Shown here piece after piece: positions 35,215 to 44,761 of a DNA stretch of 64,000 nt; the stretch's first letter is position 1, and every line of letters begins with the position of its first letter. The notes below the pieces were generated by a model that worked only from the letters and a program-made list of their open reading frames with translations, ran no database searches and was not told the origin of the DNA. The translations under genes were made by a program, and so were the position numbers. Source of the stretch: Pseudoalteromonas arabiensis (GTDB lineage Bacteria; Pseudomonadota; Gammaproteobacteria; Enterobacterales; Alteromonadaceae). The DNA lies in contig NZ_LRUF01000021.1 in NCBI RefSeq assembly GCF_001550155.1, forward strand, positions 611,875-675,874, given 5' to 3'.

Positions 35215-37275
35215 ATGGCCCTTAATAATAAAAGAACACCTTTGTATTTATCAGCGATGATGTGCGCTTGGTCAATACCCGTCGATGCTTTTGCAGCTAA
35301 TCAACCACACACCCTGCCATTGGAAATTATTGATGTCACTGCGTCACGATTACCAAGGGAGCTTTACAACACTCCCGCAGCTGTCACACTTGTTGATGGG
35401 CAACGTGAATTTCAACTACAAGAAGCTTTACAGTTGGATGAAGCTCTGCAATTTGTGCCTGGTGTGTACTTTCAAAACCGCTATAATTTTGCGCAAAATC
35501 TACGTATTTCTATTCGTGGCTTTGGTTCTCGCGCACCGTTCGGTGTAAGAGGAATGCAATTACACGTAGATAATATCCCCTACACTTTACCCGATGGGCA
35601 AACTCAAGTAGATGATATTGAACTTAACGGTATAGACCAATTACATGTGACTCGCGGCGCAGCAACCGTCCAATACGGTAACGGCGCAGGAGGGGCAATT
35701 AATATCAGTACAAAAAATGGCGAAACATTCAAAGGTGTCACTCTAAACCTTGATGTCGGTAGTGATGACTTATATAAGTTAAACGCACAAGCAGGAACCA
35801 GCAACAACACTGGCAGTGCCTATATCAGTGCAAGCCATCTCAACTTTAATGGCTATCGAGAGCAAAGTCAGGTTGAAAAAACCACTTTGCGCGGTAAGTT
35901 TATTTGGAATATTAACGACAGTAAAACACTCACTGTAATCACTTCACTCATGGATATGCCAACATCCGAAGACCCAGGCGGGCTAACTAGAACCCAAGTT
36001 AATGAAGATCGACGTCAAGCCACTTTTATGGCTAAACGATTAGACAGCGGACAGCAGGTCGAGCAACAAACCCTAGGTGTAACTTTACGAGATAGTTCGT
36101 TCGAAAATACCCAGTGGATGATTAATCTATTTGCAACCCATCGCGATTTTGAACAACAACTGCCATTTCCTGGCAGTAGTTTAATTGCCTACGATCGCTG
36201 GTTTTATGGAAGTAGTTTTGAAATAACCCAAGACTTACGAGCAAATAAACGACCGATTCGCCACACATCGGGTATTGAAATACGTAAGCAAGAGGATGAC
36301 CGGCAACGCTTTAGCGTCTCCCCTAACGCTGAAATAACAGGGCAAACGGTTGATGAACTACAAGAAGCAAGGTCAATGAGTGCCTTTAGTATTGTAGATT
36401 GGCACCTTAACGACGCCGTAATTTTAACCACTGGGGTACGCTATGATGATTTAAAAATGTCAATTAATGCTCACTTAGCGCAAAGTGGTGTTGGTTCAGG
36501 TCAACGTAAATATCATGAGTGGAATGGCAATTTAGGGCTTAGCTATCGACTGGGTCTAAGGCATCAATGGTATGCTAATTTAGCCACCTCTTATGAATCA
36601 CCAACCTTTACAGAGTTTGCCAACCCACAAGGTGCAGGCTTTAACCCATTTTTAAAACCTCAAGATTCTTTAAGCCGTGAGTTAGGTGTTCGAGGCGAGT
36701 TGAGTGACATTAAATACGACATCACTTTGTTTGCAACTAAAGTGACCGATGAAATAATTCCCTACGAAATTGACGGCCTCAGGTTTTTCGAAAACGCAGG
36801 AAAAACTGACCGAAAAGGCCTCGAGTTAGCTTTAGAGTGGCAACTCAATGAACAATGGCAGTGGCGAAATGCGCTGACATTGGCTCGCTATCAATTCGAT
36901 AACTTCACTCCACTAAGTGGTGATAATGTAGACGGAAATCGTATGCCTGGCTTACCAAGGCAACAGTGGGTCAGTCAAATTAACTGGCAGTATAATGAAT
37001 GGCGAATTGAATTTGAGTCGAGTTATACCGGTCGGTTTTATGCCGAAAATAGTAACGACACACAAATAAAACAAAATTGGCTATTTAACACACGCGCTTC
37101 CTACTCGCTATCGCCTTCTGTATCTATAAAAGCGGGGATACGTAACTTATTCTCAAAAGATTATTTTGCAAATGTACGTATTAACGCAAATGCTAATAGA
37201 GATGTGAGCCAACGCGGTTACTTTGAGCCAGCACCTGAACGTAATCTATATTTTGGTCTGAGCGCAAAATTCTAA
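35215..37275 (+). CDS. TonB-dependent receptor resembling PqqU/YncD
   Basis: Outer-membrane transporter, 686 residues. Signal peptide about 1-28. The plug has RISIRGFGSRAPFGVRGMQL, PYTLPDGQTQVDDIEL and AVTLVDG; further markers are DPGGLT, FFENAGKTDRKGLELALEW and DGNRMPGLPR. From memory the same blocks occur in E. coli YncD, now called PqqU, the importer of pyrroloquinoline quinone. It is the last gene of the operon, 44 bp after the 2-hydroxy-acid dehydrogenase gene and behind a strong AAAGGAGGT site. It would supply the cofactor of the first gene of the operon. A ferric-siderophore role is the alternative. Confidence 0.82.
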   Translation: MALNNKRTPLYLSAMMCAWSIPVDAFAANQPHTLPLEIIDVTASRLPRELYNTPAAVTLVDGQREFQLQEALQLDEALQFVPGVYFQNRYNFAQNLRISIRGFGSRAPFGVRGMQLHVDNIPYTLPDGQTQVDDIELNGIDQLHVTRGAATVQYGNGAGGAINISTKNGETFKGVTLNLDVGSDDLYKLNAQAGTSNNTGSAYISASHLNFNGYREQSQVEKTTLRGKFIWNINDSKTLTVITSLMDMPTSEDPGGLTRTQVNEDRRQATFMAKRLDSGQQVEQQTLGVTLRDSSFENTQWMINLFATHRDFEQQLPFPGSSLIAYDRWFYGSSFEITQDLRANKRPIRHTSGIEIRKQEDDRQRFSVSPNAEITGQTVDELQEARSMSAFSIVDWHLNDAVILTTGVRYDDLKMSINAHLAQSGVGSGQRKYHEWNGNLGLSYRLGLRHQWYANLATSYESPTFTEFANPQGAGFNPFLKPQDSLSRELGVRGELSDIKYDITLFATKVTDEIIPYEIDGLRFFENAGKTDRKGLELALEWQLNEQWQWRNALTLARYQFDNFTPLSGDNVDGNRMPGLPRQQWVSQINWQYNEWRIEFESSYTGRFYAENSNDTQIKQNWLFNTRASYSLSPSVSIKAGIRNLFSKDYFANVRINANANRDVSQRGYFEPAPERNLYFGLSAKF

Positions 37276-37291
37276 AAGGGTCTCATTTAAT

Positions 37292-37322
37292 AAAAAGGTG
37301 GATTATTTAATCCACCTTTTTA
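37292..37322. terminator. Bidirectional terminator after the PqqU-like gene
   Basis: Arms AAAAAGGTGGATTA and TAATCCACCTTTTT with A/T flanks on both sides, between convergent genes. Confidence 0.85.
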
Positions 37323-37333
37323 AATTTAAACAA

Positions 37334-38176
37334 TTACTTTACGCCTAACTCACGTAAACGCTCTTGTAAGTAGCTGTCGGCTGTGTAGCGCTCAGAGAGA
37401 ACAACATCAGGGCGCGGGTGTAAGAACAATGGTAACGAAATACGTGATTTCGTAGACGCTTTACCCGTAGGGTTGATCACGCGATGAATCGTCGATGGGA
37501 AGTAGCCACCTGACGCTTCTTGTAACATGTCACCAATATTGATGATCAGGTTACCAAAATCACATGGTACGTCTAACCAACCGCCATCTGTTTTTTGTAC
37601 TTGTAAACCTGGCTCATTCGCCGCAGGTAAAACAGTTAATAAGTTGATGTCACCGTGTGCAGCAGCACGAATTGCGCCTGGCTCTTCATCACCTGTCATT
37701 GGTGGGTAGTGAAGAATACGCAGAAGTGTTTGCTCAGAGTTAGCAATCATATCTTTAAGGTCGATAGAGAACTTAGCGCGCACATCTTCTGGTGCTTCAG
37801 CTTGAACCCAGCTTAATAATGTCGCTGCAAACTCATTCGCTAAACGGTAGTACTCACGGATTTCTTCTTCTAACTGTGCTGGAACACGGCCTTTTGGATA
37901 AACGTGGTAATACTCTTTAATATCTTTAACGGTAAAGCCTTTTGCAACTTCTGACACTGATGGTGGGAAATAACCATCTTGTGTTTCTTTTGAAAATAAA
38001 AACTCATGCTTTTGCTCAGAATTAAAGAATTCTTGCCAATTTTTGTAAATAGACTCAACTAATGACTGAGGGATTGGGTGATTTTTTAATACACCGAAAC
38101 CTGTGTTTCTTAGTGACTCAACAAATTGAGCGGCCGCATCGCTCGCTTTATAATCAACGGTAGGTAAATGTTGCAT
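37334..38176 (-). CDS. 2-oxoglutarate/Fe(II) oxygenase, isopenicillin N synthase-like
   Basis: Non-haem iron oxygenase, 280 residues. Iron ligands H174-x-D176 (AAHGDINLL) and H231 (STIHRV), and the 2-oxoglutarate binding R245-x-S247. The N-terminal DIOX_N-like domain holds GFGVLKNHPI (26-35). This is the isopenicillin N synthase family oxygenase common in proteobacteria; it is not evidence of antibiotic synthesis since no NRPS is present. Substrate unknown. Monocistronic. Confidence 0.85.
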   Translation of the reverse strand: MQHLPTVDYKASDAAAQFVESLRNTGFGVLKNHPIPQSLVESIYKNWQEFFNSEQKHEFLFSKETQDGYFPPSVSEVAKGFTVKDIKEYYHVYPKGRVPAQLEEEIREYYRLANEFAATLLSWVQAEAPEDVRAKFSIDLKDMIANSEQTLLRILHYPPMTGDEEPGAIRAAAHGDINLLTVLPAANEPGLQVQKTDGGWLDVPCDFGNLIINIGDMLQEASGGYFPSTIHRVINPTGKASTKSRISLPLFLHPRPDVVLSERYTADSYLQERLRELGVK

Positions 38177-38416
38177 TGTCTTTTCCAGTGAATAAGGTTC
38201 TAGAAGTCTGTGCTAAGCTTAGCATTTCTTCATTATAGCGCTTCGCGAGGATAGAGAAACACAGGTAAAAACATAAGGACTTATGTCCGCTCCTGTTTTG
38301 TTAACGCCTTAGTTTTGATACAGATCAACCACTGCAAAAATTTTGGAAAAGTTCAAAAGTAAAAACAAGTTCAACGGGTCTATTCTTAAATATTAAATAA
38401 AGGTAGGGTTTATATC

Positions 38417-39622
38417 ATGCGCAAAAAAATAACATTTCATAGCGGTGAGCTAACACTTGCAGGACAACTTGAGTACCCTGCAAACGATGTAAAGTTTTAC
38501 GCTCTATTTGCTCACTGCTTTACATGTGGAAAAGATATAGCAGCTGCAACCAGAATAAGCCGCGCACTAGTTCAACAAGGAATTGCCGTGTTACGTTTTG
38601 ACTTTACCGGTTTAGGTAATAGCGATGGTGATTTTGCTAACAGCAATTTCTCCTCCAACATCCAAGACTTGATCGCCGCAGCAGAGCATTTACGTGAAAA
38701 CTTTAAAGCACCACAGTTACTCATTGGCCATAGCTTGGGAGGTGCTGCAGTGCTTGCAGCCGCTGATAAAATTAATGAAGTACAAGCCATTGTGACTATT
38801 GGTGCGCCATCGGATGCTCAGCATGTAAGTCATAACTTTGCAGCCCAAATAGATGAAATTAACAACCAAGGAAAAGCAAAAGTAAACTTGGCAGGTCGTG
38901 AATTTACCATTAAAAAGCAATTTTTGGATGACATAGCACAGTATGATCGAAGCCATATAAGTAAATTAAAACGTGCTTTACTAGTGATGCACTCCCCTAT
39001 CGATACAACCGTTGATATTAGCGAGGCAGAAAAAATTTACGCCTCAGCGAAACATCCTAAGAGTTTTATAAGTTTAGATGACGCCGACCATTTGCTTAGT
39101 AACAAAGTGGATGCTGATTATGCTGCAGGGGTAATCGCATCATGGGCAACGCGTTATATTGATTATGAAAAAGAAAGTTACACGGCTCAATTATTAAATG
39201 GCAGTGTACTTGTTGAAGAAAAAGATCACGTTTTTACCCAATATGTCAGTACAAAAGATCATACTTGGCTTGCTGATGAACCATTAAAGGTAGGGGGTAG
39301 TAACTTAGGGCCCGACCCTTACCACCACTTACTTGCAGGCCTTGGCGCTTGCACATCAATGACTCTTAGAATGTACGCTAGCCGCAAAAACTTACCGTTA
39401 GAGCATATTAAAGTTGAGCTTAATCATACACGTGACTATCACCAAGATTGCGATGATTGTGAACACAACAATAAGCTAGAAGCAATCACGCGTAAAATTA
39501 CGCTAGTAGGTGATCTTACGGATGAACAGCGACAACGTTTGCTCGAAATAGCAGATAAGTGCCCCGTGCATAAAACACTTCATAACAATCCATTGGTGAT
39601 TAGCGAGCTCGTAAATAAATAA
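38417..39622 (+). CDS. Alpha/beta hydrolase fused to an OsmC-like domain
   Basis: Two-domain protein of 401 residues. Residues 1-250 form an alpha/beta hydrolase with nucleophile elbow GHSLGG (S106) and the DDADHLL segment near 220 that holds the catalytic His. Residues about 265-401 form an OsmC/Ohr-like domain with the two redox cysteines (in GACTSM near 312 and CPVHKTL near 383), which reduce organic hydroperoxides in that family. This fusion is known in several bacteria. It may couple ester hydrolysis to peroxide removal. Monocistronic. Confidence 0.87.
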   Translation: MRKKITFHSGELTLAGQLEYPANDVKFYALFAHCFTCGKDIAAATRISRALVQQGIAVLRFDFTGLGNSDGDFANSNFSSNIQDLIAAAEHLRENFKAPQLLIGHSLGGAAVLAAADKINEVQAIVTIGAPSDAQHVSHNFAAQIDEINNQGKAKVNLAGREFTIKKQFLDDIAQYDRSHISKLKRALLVMHSPIDTTVDISEAEKIYASAKHPKSFISLDDADHLLSNKVDADYAAGVIASWATRYIDYEKESYTAQLLNGSVLVEEKDHVFTQYVSTKDHTWLADEPLKVGGSNLGPDPYHHLLAGLGACTSMTLRMYASRKNLPLEHIKVELNHTRDYHQDCDDCEHNNKLEAITRKITLVGDLTDEQRQRLLEIADKCPVHKTLHNNPLVISELVNK

Positions 39623-39667
39623 CCTATTAGCGCGTTAGAAAATAACGCGCTAACTCTACCTAACTGT

Positions 39668-40393
39668 TTATTCTAAGAAAAGCGTCAGTTGCTTTGTCAT
39701 CGCTTCAACTAACCATTTCGGCCCGCCATCATACATGTCGTTATGGCGAGAATTAGGAATTACAGTTTGCGTTACAGGATACACAGCTAGCTCCTCATCC
39801 GTTAATAACACCCTATCATCCGCTGGGTAATCGCTACCACGTAGCGTAAGCACAGCAATATGTTTGTTTCGGGGTATCAGCATACGTCGATGATCAAGGG
39901 TGATAAGCTTAGAAACCTTAACAGGATAAATAGCGGCATACAATGCTGCAATATCCCCCCCATTTGAGTGCCCAAATAAAGTGAGCTGATTAAAGTCATA
40001 CGCAGGATAACGCTTTGCAAGTTCTGTGGCTAAAAATTCAAGGGTTTGTACACCACGGTGCCAGTTTTCCATGCGTGTAGTCATGTATGGCGGCTCTAGG
40101 TTTAAACTCGGATCGCCCTTTAATTCATGTGCAACTTCAACCGTTAAATAACCATGTTGATGAAAAACTTGCTGGGCAAATTGATAGTCTGTATGTGCCA
40201 TACCATACCCTGCACCAATAAACGCCACTGGGCACTTTTTCTTTACCGTGCATGTGCTATCGGCTGCTGTGATAGTCACCGGAATATGGCGCGCTCGCTC
40301 TGTATCGAACAGCGTCTGTGTTTGATTAGCAAACGCTGTCTGCCCGCTAAGAGTTAAAGCGAGCATTAGCGCCGCCTTTTTAATATTTAACAT
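39668..40393 (-). CDS. Exported alpha/beta hydrolase
   Basis: 241 residues with a signal peptide (1-22) and the nucleophile elbow GHSNGG (S143). The motif NSRHNDMYDGGPKW near the C-terminus supplies the catalytic His. It looks like a small periplasmic esterase or dienelactone-type hydrolase. It overlaps the upstream GNAT gene by 14 bp, so the two are co-transcribed and probably translationally coupled. Confidence 0.72.
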   Translation of the reverse strand: MLNIKKAALMLALTLSGQTAFANQTQTLFDTERARHIPVTITAADSTCTVKKKCPVAFIGAGYGMAHTDYQFAQQVFHQHGYLTVEVAHELKGDPSLNLEPPYMTTRMENWHRGVQTLEFLATELAKRYPAYDFNQLTLFGHSNGGDIAALYAAIYPVKVSKLITLDHRRMLIPRNKHIAVLTLRGSDYPADDRVLLTDEELAVYPVTQTVIPNSRHNDMYDGGPKWLVEAMTKQLTLFLE

Positions 40394-40976
40394 GCGCTAA
40401 TTTGAATTCTAAGCTGCGTTTAACCATAGGCCACTCACCATCAATAATTGAAAACACCACGGTATCACGAACGCACCCATCGGCCATAATTTGGTGATTA
40501 CGTAGAACCCCATCTTGTTTCGCTCCCAAGCGAGCAATGGCATTGCGCGAAGCCTGATTATGCCAATGGGTACGAAACTCAACGGCAATCACATTAAGTG
40601 TTTCAAATGCATAAGTCAGCAGCAGTTTTTTACATTCAGTATTAACCCCAGTACGCTGAAAACGCTTGGCATACCAAGTATAGCCAATTTCTAAGCGTCG
40701 GTTTTTACTATCAATATTGCAAAAACGGGTTGAGCCTATCACGGTGCCTGTGTGTTTATCGATGACAGCAAATGGTAATGCGCGACCAAGTGCTTGTTGC
40801 TCAAACGCCATACTTAAGTAATCGTCAACACGTTCTTCATTGGGCACCGAGGTAAACCAAAGCTCCCAAAGCTTTCCATCCGTAGCAGCGCTTACTAAAG
40901 CATCGCGATGCTCACTTGTTAACGGCACTAATTTAACAAATTGACCTTCCAAGGTGATAGGACTTAAATTCATCAT
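40380..40976 (-). CDS. GNAT N-acetyltransferase (RimJ/RimL type)
   Basis: 198 residues. Opens with LEGQFVKLVPLTSEHRDAL, typical of RimL-like acetyltransferases. The acetyl-CoA binding part is IGYTWYAKRFQRTGVNTECK (about 96-115) followed by NVIAVEFRTHWHNQASRNAI. Substrate unknown: a protein N-terminus, an antibiotic or a small amine. First gene of a pair with the hydrolase. Confidence 0.82.
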   Translation of the reverse strand: MMNLSPITLEGQFVKLVPLTSEHRDALVSAATDGKLWELWFTSVPNEERVDDYLSMAFEQQALGRALPFAVIDKHTGTVIGSTRFCNIDSKNRRLEIGYTWYAKRFQRTGVNTECKKLLLTYAFETLNVIAVEFRTHWHNQASRNAIARLGAKQDGVLRNHQIMADGCVRDTVVFSIIDGEWPMVKRSLEFKLAHVKY

Positions 40977-41003
40977 CTTACTTAACCCTCTTAGTAATAA
41001 AGC

Positions 41004-41594
41004 TTAGTCCACCAGCTCTATATCGAGCCCTGCGAGTAACTCCAGAGCTGCATAGCGCTCAAATTTAGCTTTGCTGATGTTGTTAGCAGTTATATCAATG
41101 GCAAAATGGCTGGCACCAATAAAATTAGCGTTACTGAGATTAGTTTGTTGAAACAAGCTGTCACGAAAATCCGTATCAGTAAAGTCAGCAGATGATAAAT
41201 CTGCATGTCTAAAATCAACATCTTTGGCAAAACAGCTGCGCATTTTTAAAGCCTTTAAACTCAGTTCAAAAAAGCTGCTGTAGCTAAGTTCACAACTAAT
41301 AAAACTCACTGGAGCACGGCTGGCAAGTAGCGGCCAATCAACATCAGTAAAGCGCACACTGGTTAATTTACACTCTTTAAAGCTGACCTCTTCGAGTGAG
41401 GTGTATCTAAGACCAAGCGCAGCTAAATTGCAGTTTTTGAACTCACACTCTATAAATCGACAATTTTCAAACTGGCTACTGCTAAAGTCACAGTCAATAA
41501 ATTCACATTGCTCAAACTCACAATGTGAAAACGTTTGGCCCGCTAAATTAACCTCAAAGGTGTGTTCAAAATAAAGTGAATGACTTTTGATCAC
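41004..41594 (-). CDS. Pentapeptide repeat protein, McbG/Qnr-like
   Basis: 196 residues with about 25 A(D/N)LXX-type pentapeptides in two blocks: 22-70 (FSHCEFEQCEFIDCDFSSSQ) and 113-165 (SLKALKMRSCFAKDVDFRHA and onward). The blocks are broken at about 82-95 by a non-repeat segment with DWPLLASRAP, like the loop in McbG, and the tail AALELLAGLDIELVD resembles the end of McbG. McbG and Qnr proteins mimic DNA and protect gyrase. Four-base overlap with the upstream membrane protein gene suggests coupled expression. The gyrase role is inferred. Confidence 0.75.
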   Translation of the reverse strand: MIKSHSLYFEHTFEVNLAGQTFSHCEFEQCEFIDCDFSSSQFENCRFIECEFKNCNLAALGLRYTSLEEVSFKECKLTSVRFTDVDWPLLASRAPVSFISCELSYSSFFELSLKALKMRSCFAKDVDFRHADLSSADFTDTDFRDSLFQQTNLSNANFIGASHFAIDITANNISKAKFERYAALELLAGLDIELVD

Positions 41595-41797
41595 GCGCTC
41601 ATCTCAATATCTTTTTTAAGCACCGGTACAGCAATAAAAATTAGGCCAAATAACGACATATAAGCTAAAAGCCCACCGATTATAGCGACGATTACAGGTG
41701 TTGTCGTTTTACGTTTACCTAAGTAATAGCTAATAACGGCAAAAAACGGGATTAAAATCAAAATGAAAAAACCGATGAAGCTTCCACTTACACTCAT
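41591..41797 (-). CDS. Small two-helix membrane protein upstream of the pentapeptide gene
   Basis: 68 residues with two membrane helices (about 8-27 and 35-58), a basic GKRKTTT loop and a tail LKKDIEMSA. The start at 41797 is chosen because AAGGAG lies six bases upstream; an in-frame ATG at 41830 has none. It overlaps the pentapeptide gene by four bases. No family recognised. Confidence 0.55.
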   Translation of the reverse strand: MSVSGSFIGFFILILIPFFAVISYYLGKRKTTTPVIVAIIGGLLAYMSLFGLIFIAVPVLKKDIEMSA

Positions 41798-41842
41798 GCC
41801 CACTCCTTGAAGAACATATTTAAAAAACATTTAAGCACAAAA

Positions 41843-41871
41843 AAACCCTAAGGCATACACCTTAGGGTTTT
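41843..41871 (-). terminator. Transcription terminator of the gene pair upstream of aspS
   Basis: Arms AAACCCTAAGG and CCTTAGGGTTT with a loop of six bases; on the minus strand a T run follows. It lies between aspS (upstream, minus) and the small membrane gene, so it ends aspS transcripts. Confidence 0.8.
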
Positions 41872-41902
41872 CATTAAACCTTATAATTCAGTTTATTATA
41901 AA

Positions 41903-43672
41903 TTATTCGGCGTCTTTCGCTACAACATCAATGGCAAGCTCAGTTAATGCATCTGCATTTGCTTTGCTTGGTGCATCTGTTAATAAACATGATGCTTGAG
42001 TTGTTTTAGGGAAGGCAATAACGTCACGAATGTTATCAGTACCGCATAACAGCATAACTAAACGGTCAAGACCAAACGCAAGACCTGCGTGCGGTGGTGT
42101 ACCGTATTTAAGTGCGTCCAGTAAAAAGCCAAACTTGTCTTGTTGCTCTTGCGCTTCGATACCTAAGATTCTGAATGCTGTTTCTTGCATATCTGCATTG
42201 TGAATACGTACCGAACCACCACCAACTTCGTAGCCGTTTAAGACCATGTCATATGCATCTGATAATGCACCTGCTGGGTTTGCTTCAAGCTCTTGGGCAG
42301 AAATACCTTTTGGTGCAGTGAATGGGTGGTGAACCGCATGCAATGTACCTTCGTCGTCTTCTTCGAACATTGGGAAATCAACAACCCATAAAGGTTTCCA
42401 GCTATCTAGATCAGTGATGCCTAAATCAACACCAATCTTAAGACGTAGTGCACCCATTGCTTCGTTTACAACATTACGCTTGTCAGCACCGAATAAAATG
42501 ATATCGCCAGATTGTGCGTTCGTACGCTCAAGTAACTGGTTAATCACCTCTTCGTTTAAGAACTTAGCGATTGGTGATTGCACGCCTTCAACGCCCGCAG
42601 CACGCTCGTTAACTTTCATCCATGCTAGGCCTTTCGCGCCATAGATTCCGATGAATTTAGTGTAGTCGTCGATTTGTTTACGAGAAAGCTCAGCACCGCC
42701 TGGTACAGTTAATACCGCAACACGGCCTTTCTCGTCATTAGCAGGACCAGAGAATACTTTGAACTCAACGTCTTTTACTAAATCAGCAACGTCTACAAGT
42801 TGCATTGGGTTACGTAGGTCCGGTTTATCAGAACCATATAAACGCATTGCTTCGCTGTAAGGCATAACTGGGAAGTCGCCTAAATCAACGTCTAATAATG
42901 ACTGCCACATTTCGCGGATCATTTTCTCAGTCATTGCACGCACTTCGTCAGAGCTCATGAATGACGTCTCTAAATCGATTTGCGTGAATTCTGGCTGACG
43001 GTCAGCACGTAAGTCTTCATCACGGAAACATTTAACAATTTGATAGTAACGATCGAAGCCCGACATCATTAATAATTGTTTAAATAATTGTGGCGACTGA
43101 GGTAAAGCGTAGAAGCTACCTTTGTGAACACGGCTAGGTACTAAGTAGTCACGCGCACCTTCCGGTGTTGCTTTTGTCAGTACCGGTGTTTCAATGTCTA
43201 AGAAACCGTTGTCATCTAAGAAACGACGCACAAAGCTGCTCGCTTTTGCACGAAGTTTAATACGGTCGCTCATTTCAAGACGACGTAAATCTAGGTAACG
43301 GTATTTTAAACGGCGCTCTTCAGAGTTTTGCTGATTAAAATCAAGTGGTAATGGCTCTGAGCGGTTGATGATAGTTAAGCTTGTGCCTAAAATTTCAACT
43401 TCACCTGTTGCCATGTCTTTATTTACTTGGCTATCAGGGCGTGCGCGAACAACACCTTTTAACTGCACACAAAACTCTTGACGTAGTTTATTCGCAGTAT
43501 CCATTAATCCTTCTACTTCAGGATCAAAAACAACTTGTACTAAACCTTCTCTGTCACGTAAATCGACGAAAATAAGGCCACCAAGGTCACGGCGTTTGTT
43601 GATCCAACCACATAGTTCAACTTCTTGATCTACGTGAGATTTATTTAGCTGTCCGCAATATATAGAGCGCAT
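41903..43672 (-). CDS. aspS: Aspartyl-tRNA synthetase
   Basis: Charges tRNA-Asp. 589 residues against 590 in E. coli. OB-fold anticodon-binding domain (residues about 16-105, [21 protein letters not shown]), then class II motifs: motif 2 [20 protein letters not shown], the bacterial GAD insertion (about 290-430) and motif 3 [12 protein letters not shown]. The start at 43672 ([11 protein letters not shown]) is chosen because AGGAAT lies six bases upstream and it matches known AspS; an in-frame extension to 43759 is not needed. Confidence 0.97.
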   Translation of the reverse strand: MRSIYCGQLNKSHVDQEVELCGWINKRRDLGGLIFVDLRDREGLVQVVFDPEVEGLMDTANKLRQEFCVQLKGVVRARPDSQVNKDMATGEVEILGTSLTIINRSEPLPLDFNQQNSEERRLKYRYLDLRRLEMSDRIKLRAKASSFVRRFLDDNGFLDIETPVLTKATPEGARDYLVPSRVHKGSFYALPQSPQLFKQLLMMSGFDRYYQIVKCFRDEDLRADRQPEFTQIDLETSFMSSDEVRAMTEKMIREMWQSLLDVDLGDFPVMPYSEAMRLYGSDKPDLRNPMQLVDVADLVKDVEFKVFSGPANDEKGRVAVLTVPGGAELSRKQIDDYTKFIGIYGAKGLAWMKVNERAAGVEGVQSPIAKFLNEEVINQLLERTNAQSGDIILFGADKRNVVNEAMGALRLKIGVDLGITDLDSWKPLWVVDFPMFEEDDEGTLHAVHHPFTAPKGISAQELEANPAGALSDAYDMVLNGYEVGGGSVRIHNADMQETAFRILGIEAQEQQDKFGFLLDALKYGTPPHAGLAFGLDRLVMLLCGTDNIRDVIAFPKTTQASCLLTDAPSKANADALTELAIDVVAKDAE

Positions 43673-43899
43673 AGTATTCCTGTCAGTTAAAGACTTATAG
43701 CCGCCTGCTCTTAAGAGTTCGCTATTTTGAGAGCAAAAGCCACTATACAAAGTAATCATTTAAGGCAGAGCATTATACCCAAACCATCGTAAAATGCGAG
43801 TGCCAGCAGTGCCTGTCAGGGGCTAAATATACGTCCCGACTTCTGAGTAAACACTTCTTTTGGTACACTAGCCCGAATTTAAATTTATTGGTTGATTTA

Positions 43900-44748
43900 A
43901 TGCTGTACTTAGGTTGTCCGCAGTGGTCTAGCACCGCATGGAAAGGAAACTTACTCTCTAGTCACTGTAAAAGCGCCGACATGCTCAGTGAGTATGCGCA
44001 ATGCTTTAATTCAGTCGAGGGTAATACCAGTTTTTATGCTGACCCAAGTCACGAGTCATTGTTACGCTGGCATGATGCAGTACCCGAAGACTTTAAATTT
44101 ACTTTTAAGTTTCATCGGCGATTTAGTCACGAATTACAACTGACTAATGTAAATAGTGAGTTGAACGCATGGTTAAGCTTATTTGAGCCAATTTTTGCCA
44201 AAACAGGGCAAATTATGTTGCAGTTACCCAGTGCTTTTGGCCCGAATGCCCTGCCACTACTGACTAACTTTATTGCCCTGTTACCAAAACAGCTTAATTA
44301 CGGCGTAGAAGTTCGTCACCCTGCCTTTTTCCAAAAAGGAGATGCTGAAATTCGTTTAAATCAGCTATTAATTGAAAATAATATAGACCGCATAAGCATG
44401 GATACTCGCGCTTTATTTGCTGTACCCGCCGATACCGATGCACTCATTGATGCGCAAAAGAAAAAGCCTCATTTACCTGTGCATGCAATCGCTACAAACA
44501 ATAACCCACTGGTGCGTTTTGTTATTGCAAGCTTAGAGCACGAATACAAATCCTATTACCAACCTTGGCTAAAAAAAATAAACCAGTGGCTCGAAGAAGG
44601 TAAATCACCTTATGTATTTTTTCATACCGCAGATAATCGCCAGTCGCCACTTTTAGCAAGACAGTTTTGCCAAGATTTAGGTTACAATCACCCCGTGCTT
44701 GCGCCTTTTATAGGTGAACGCGAAGCAAGCCAAAGCAGTTTATTTTAA
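43900..44748 (+). CDS. DUF72 (YecE-like) protein
   Basis: 282-residue protein of the YecE/DUF72 family, which has a TIM-barrel-like fold and unknown activity. Family features: LGCPQWSSTAWKGNLLS at the N-terminus, NSVEGNTSFYADPS, FTFKFHRRFSH, and YVFFHTADNRQSPLLARQF near the C-terminus. ATG at 43900 is used; a TTG 12 bases upstream is also open. It starts only 227 bp from the divergent aspS. Often found next to aspS in gammaproteobacteria, which fits. Confidence 0.87.
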   Translation: MLYLGCPQWSSTAWKGNLLSSHCKSADMLSEYAQCFNSVEGNTSFYADPSHESLLRWHDAVPEDFKFTFKFHRRFSHELQLTNVNSELNAWLSLFEPIFAKTGQIMLQLPSAFGPNALPLLTNFIALLPKQLNYGVEVRHPAFFQKGDAEIRLNQLLIENNIDRISMDTRALFAVPADTDALIDAQKKKPHLPVHAIATNNNPLVRFVIASLEHEYKSYYQPWLKKINQWLEEGKSPYVFFHTADNRQSPLLARQFCQDLGYNHPVLAPFIGEREASQSSLF

Positions 44749-44761
44749 TCTCAGAGTGCAT

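Noticed and set aside
37334..38176. Antibiotic (isopenicillin N) biosynthesis gene
   Set aside because: Only the fold is shared; no ACV synthetase or other beta-lactam pathway gene is nearby.
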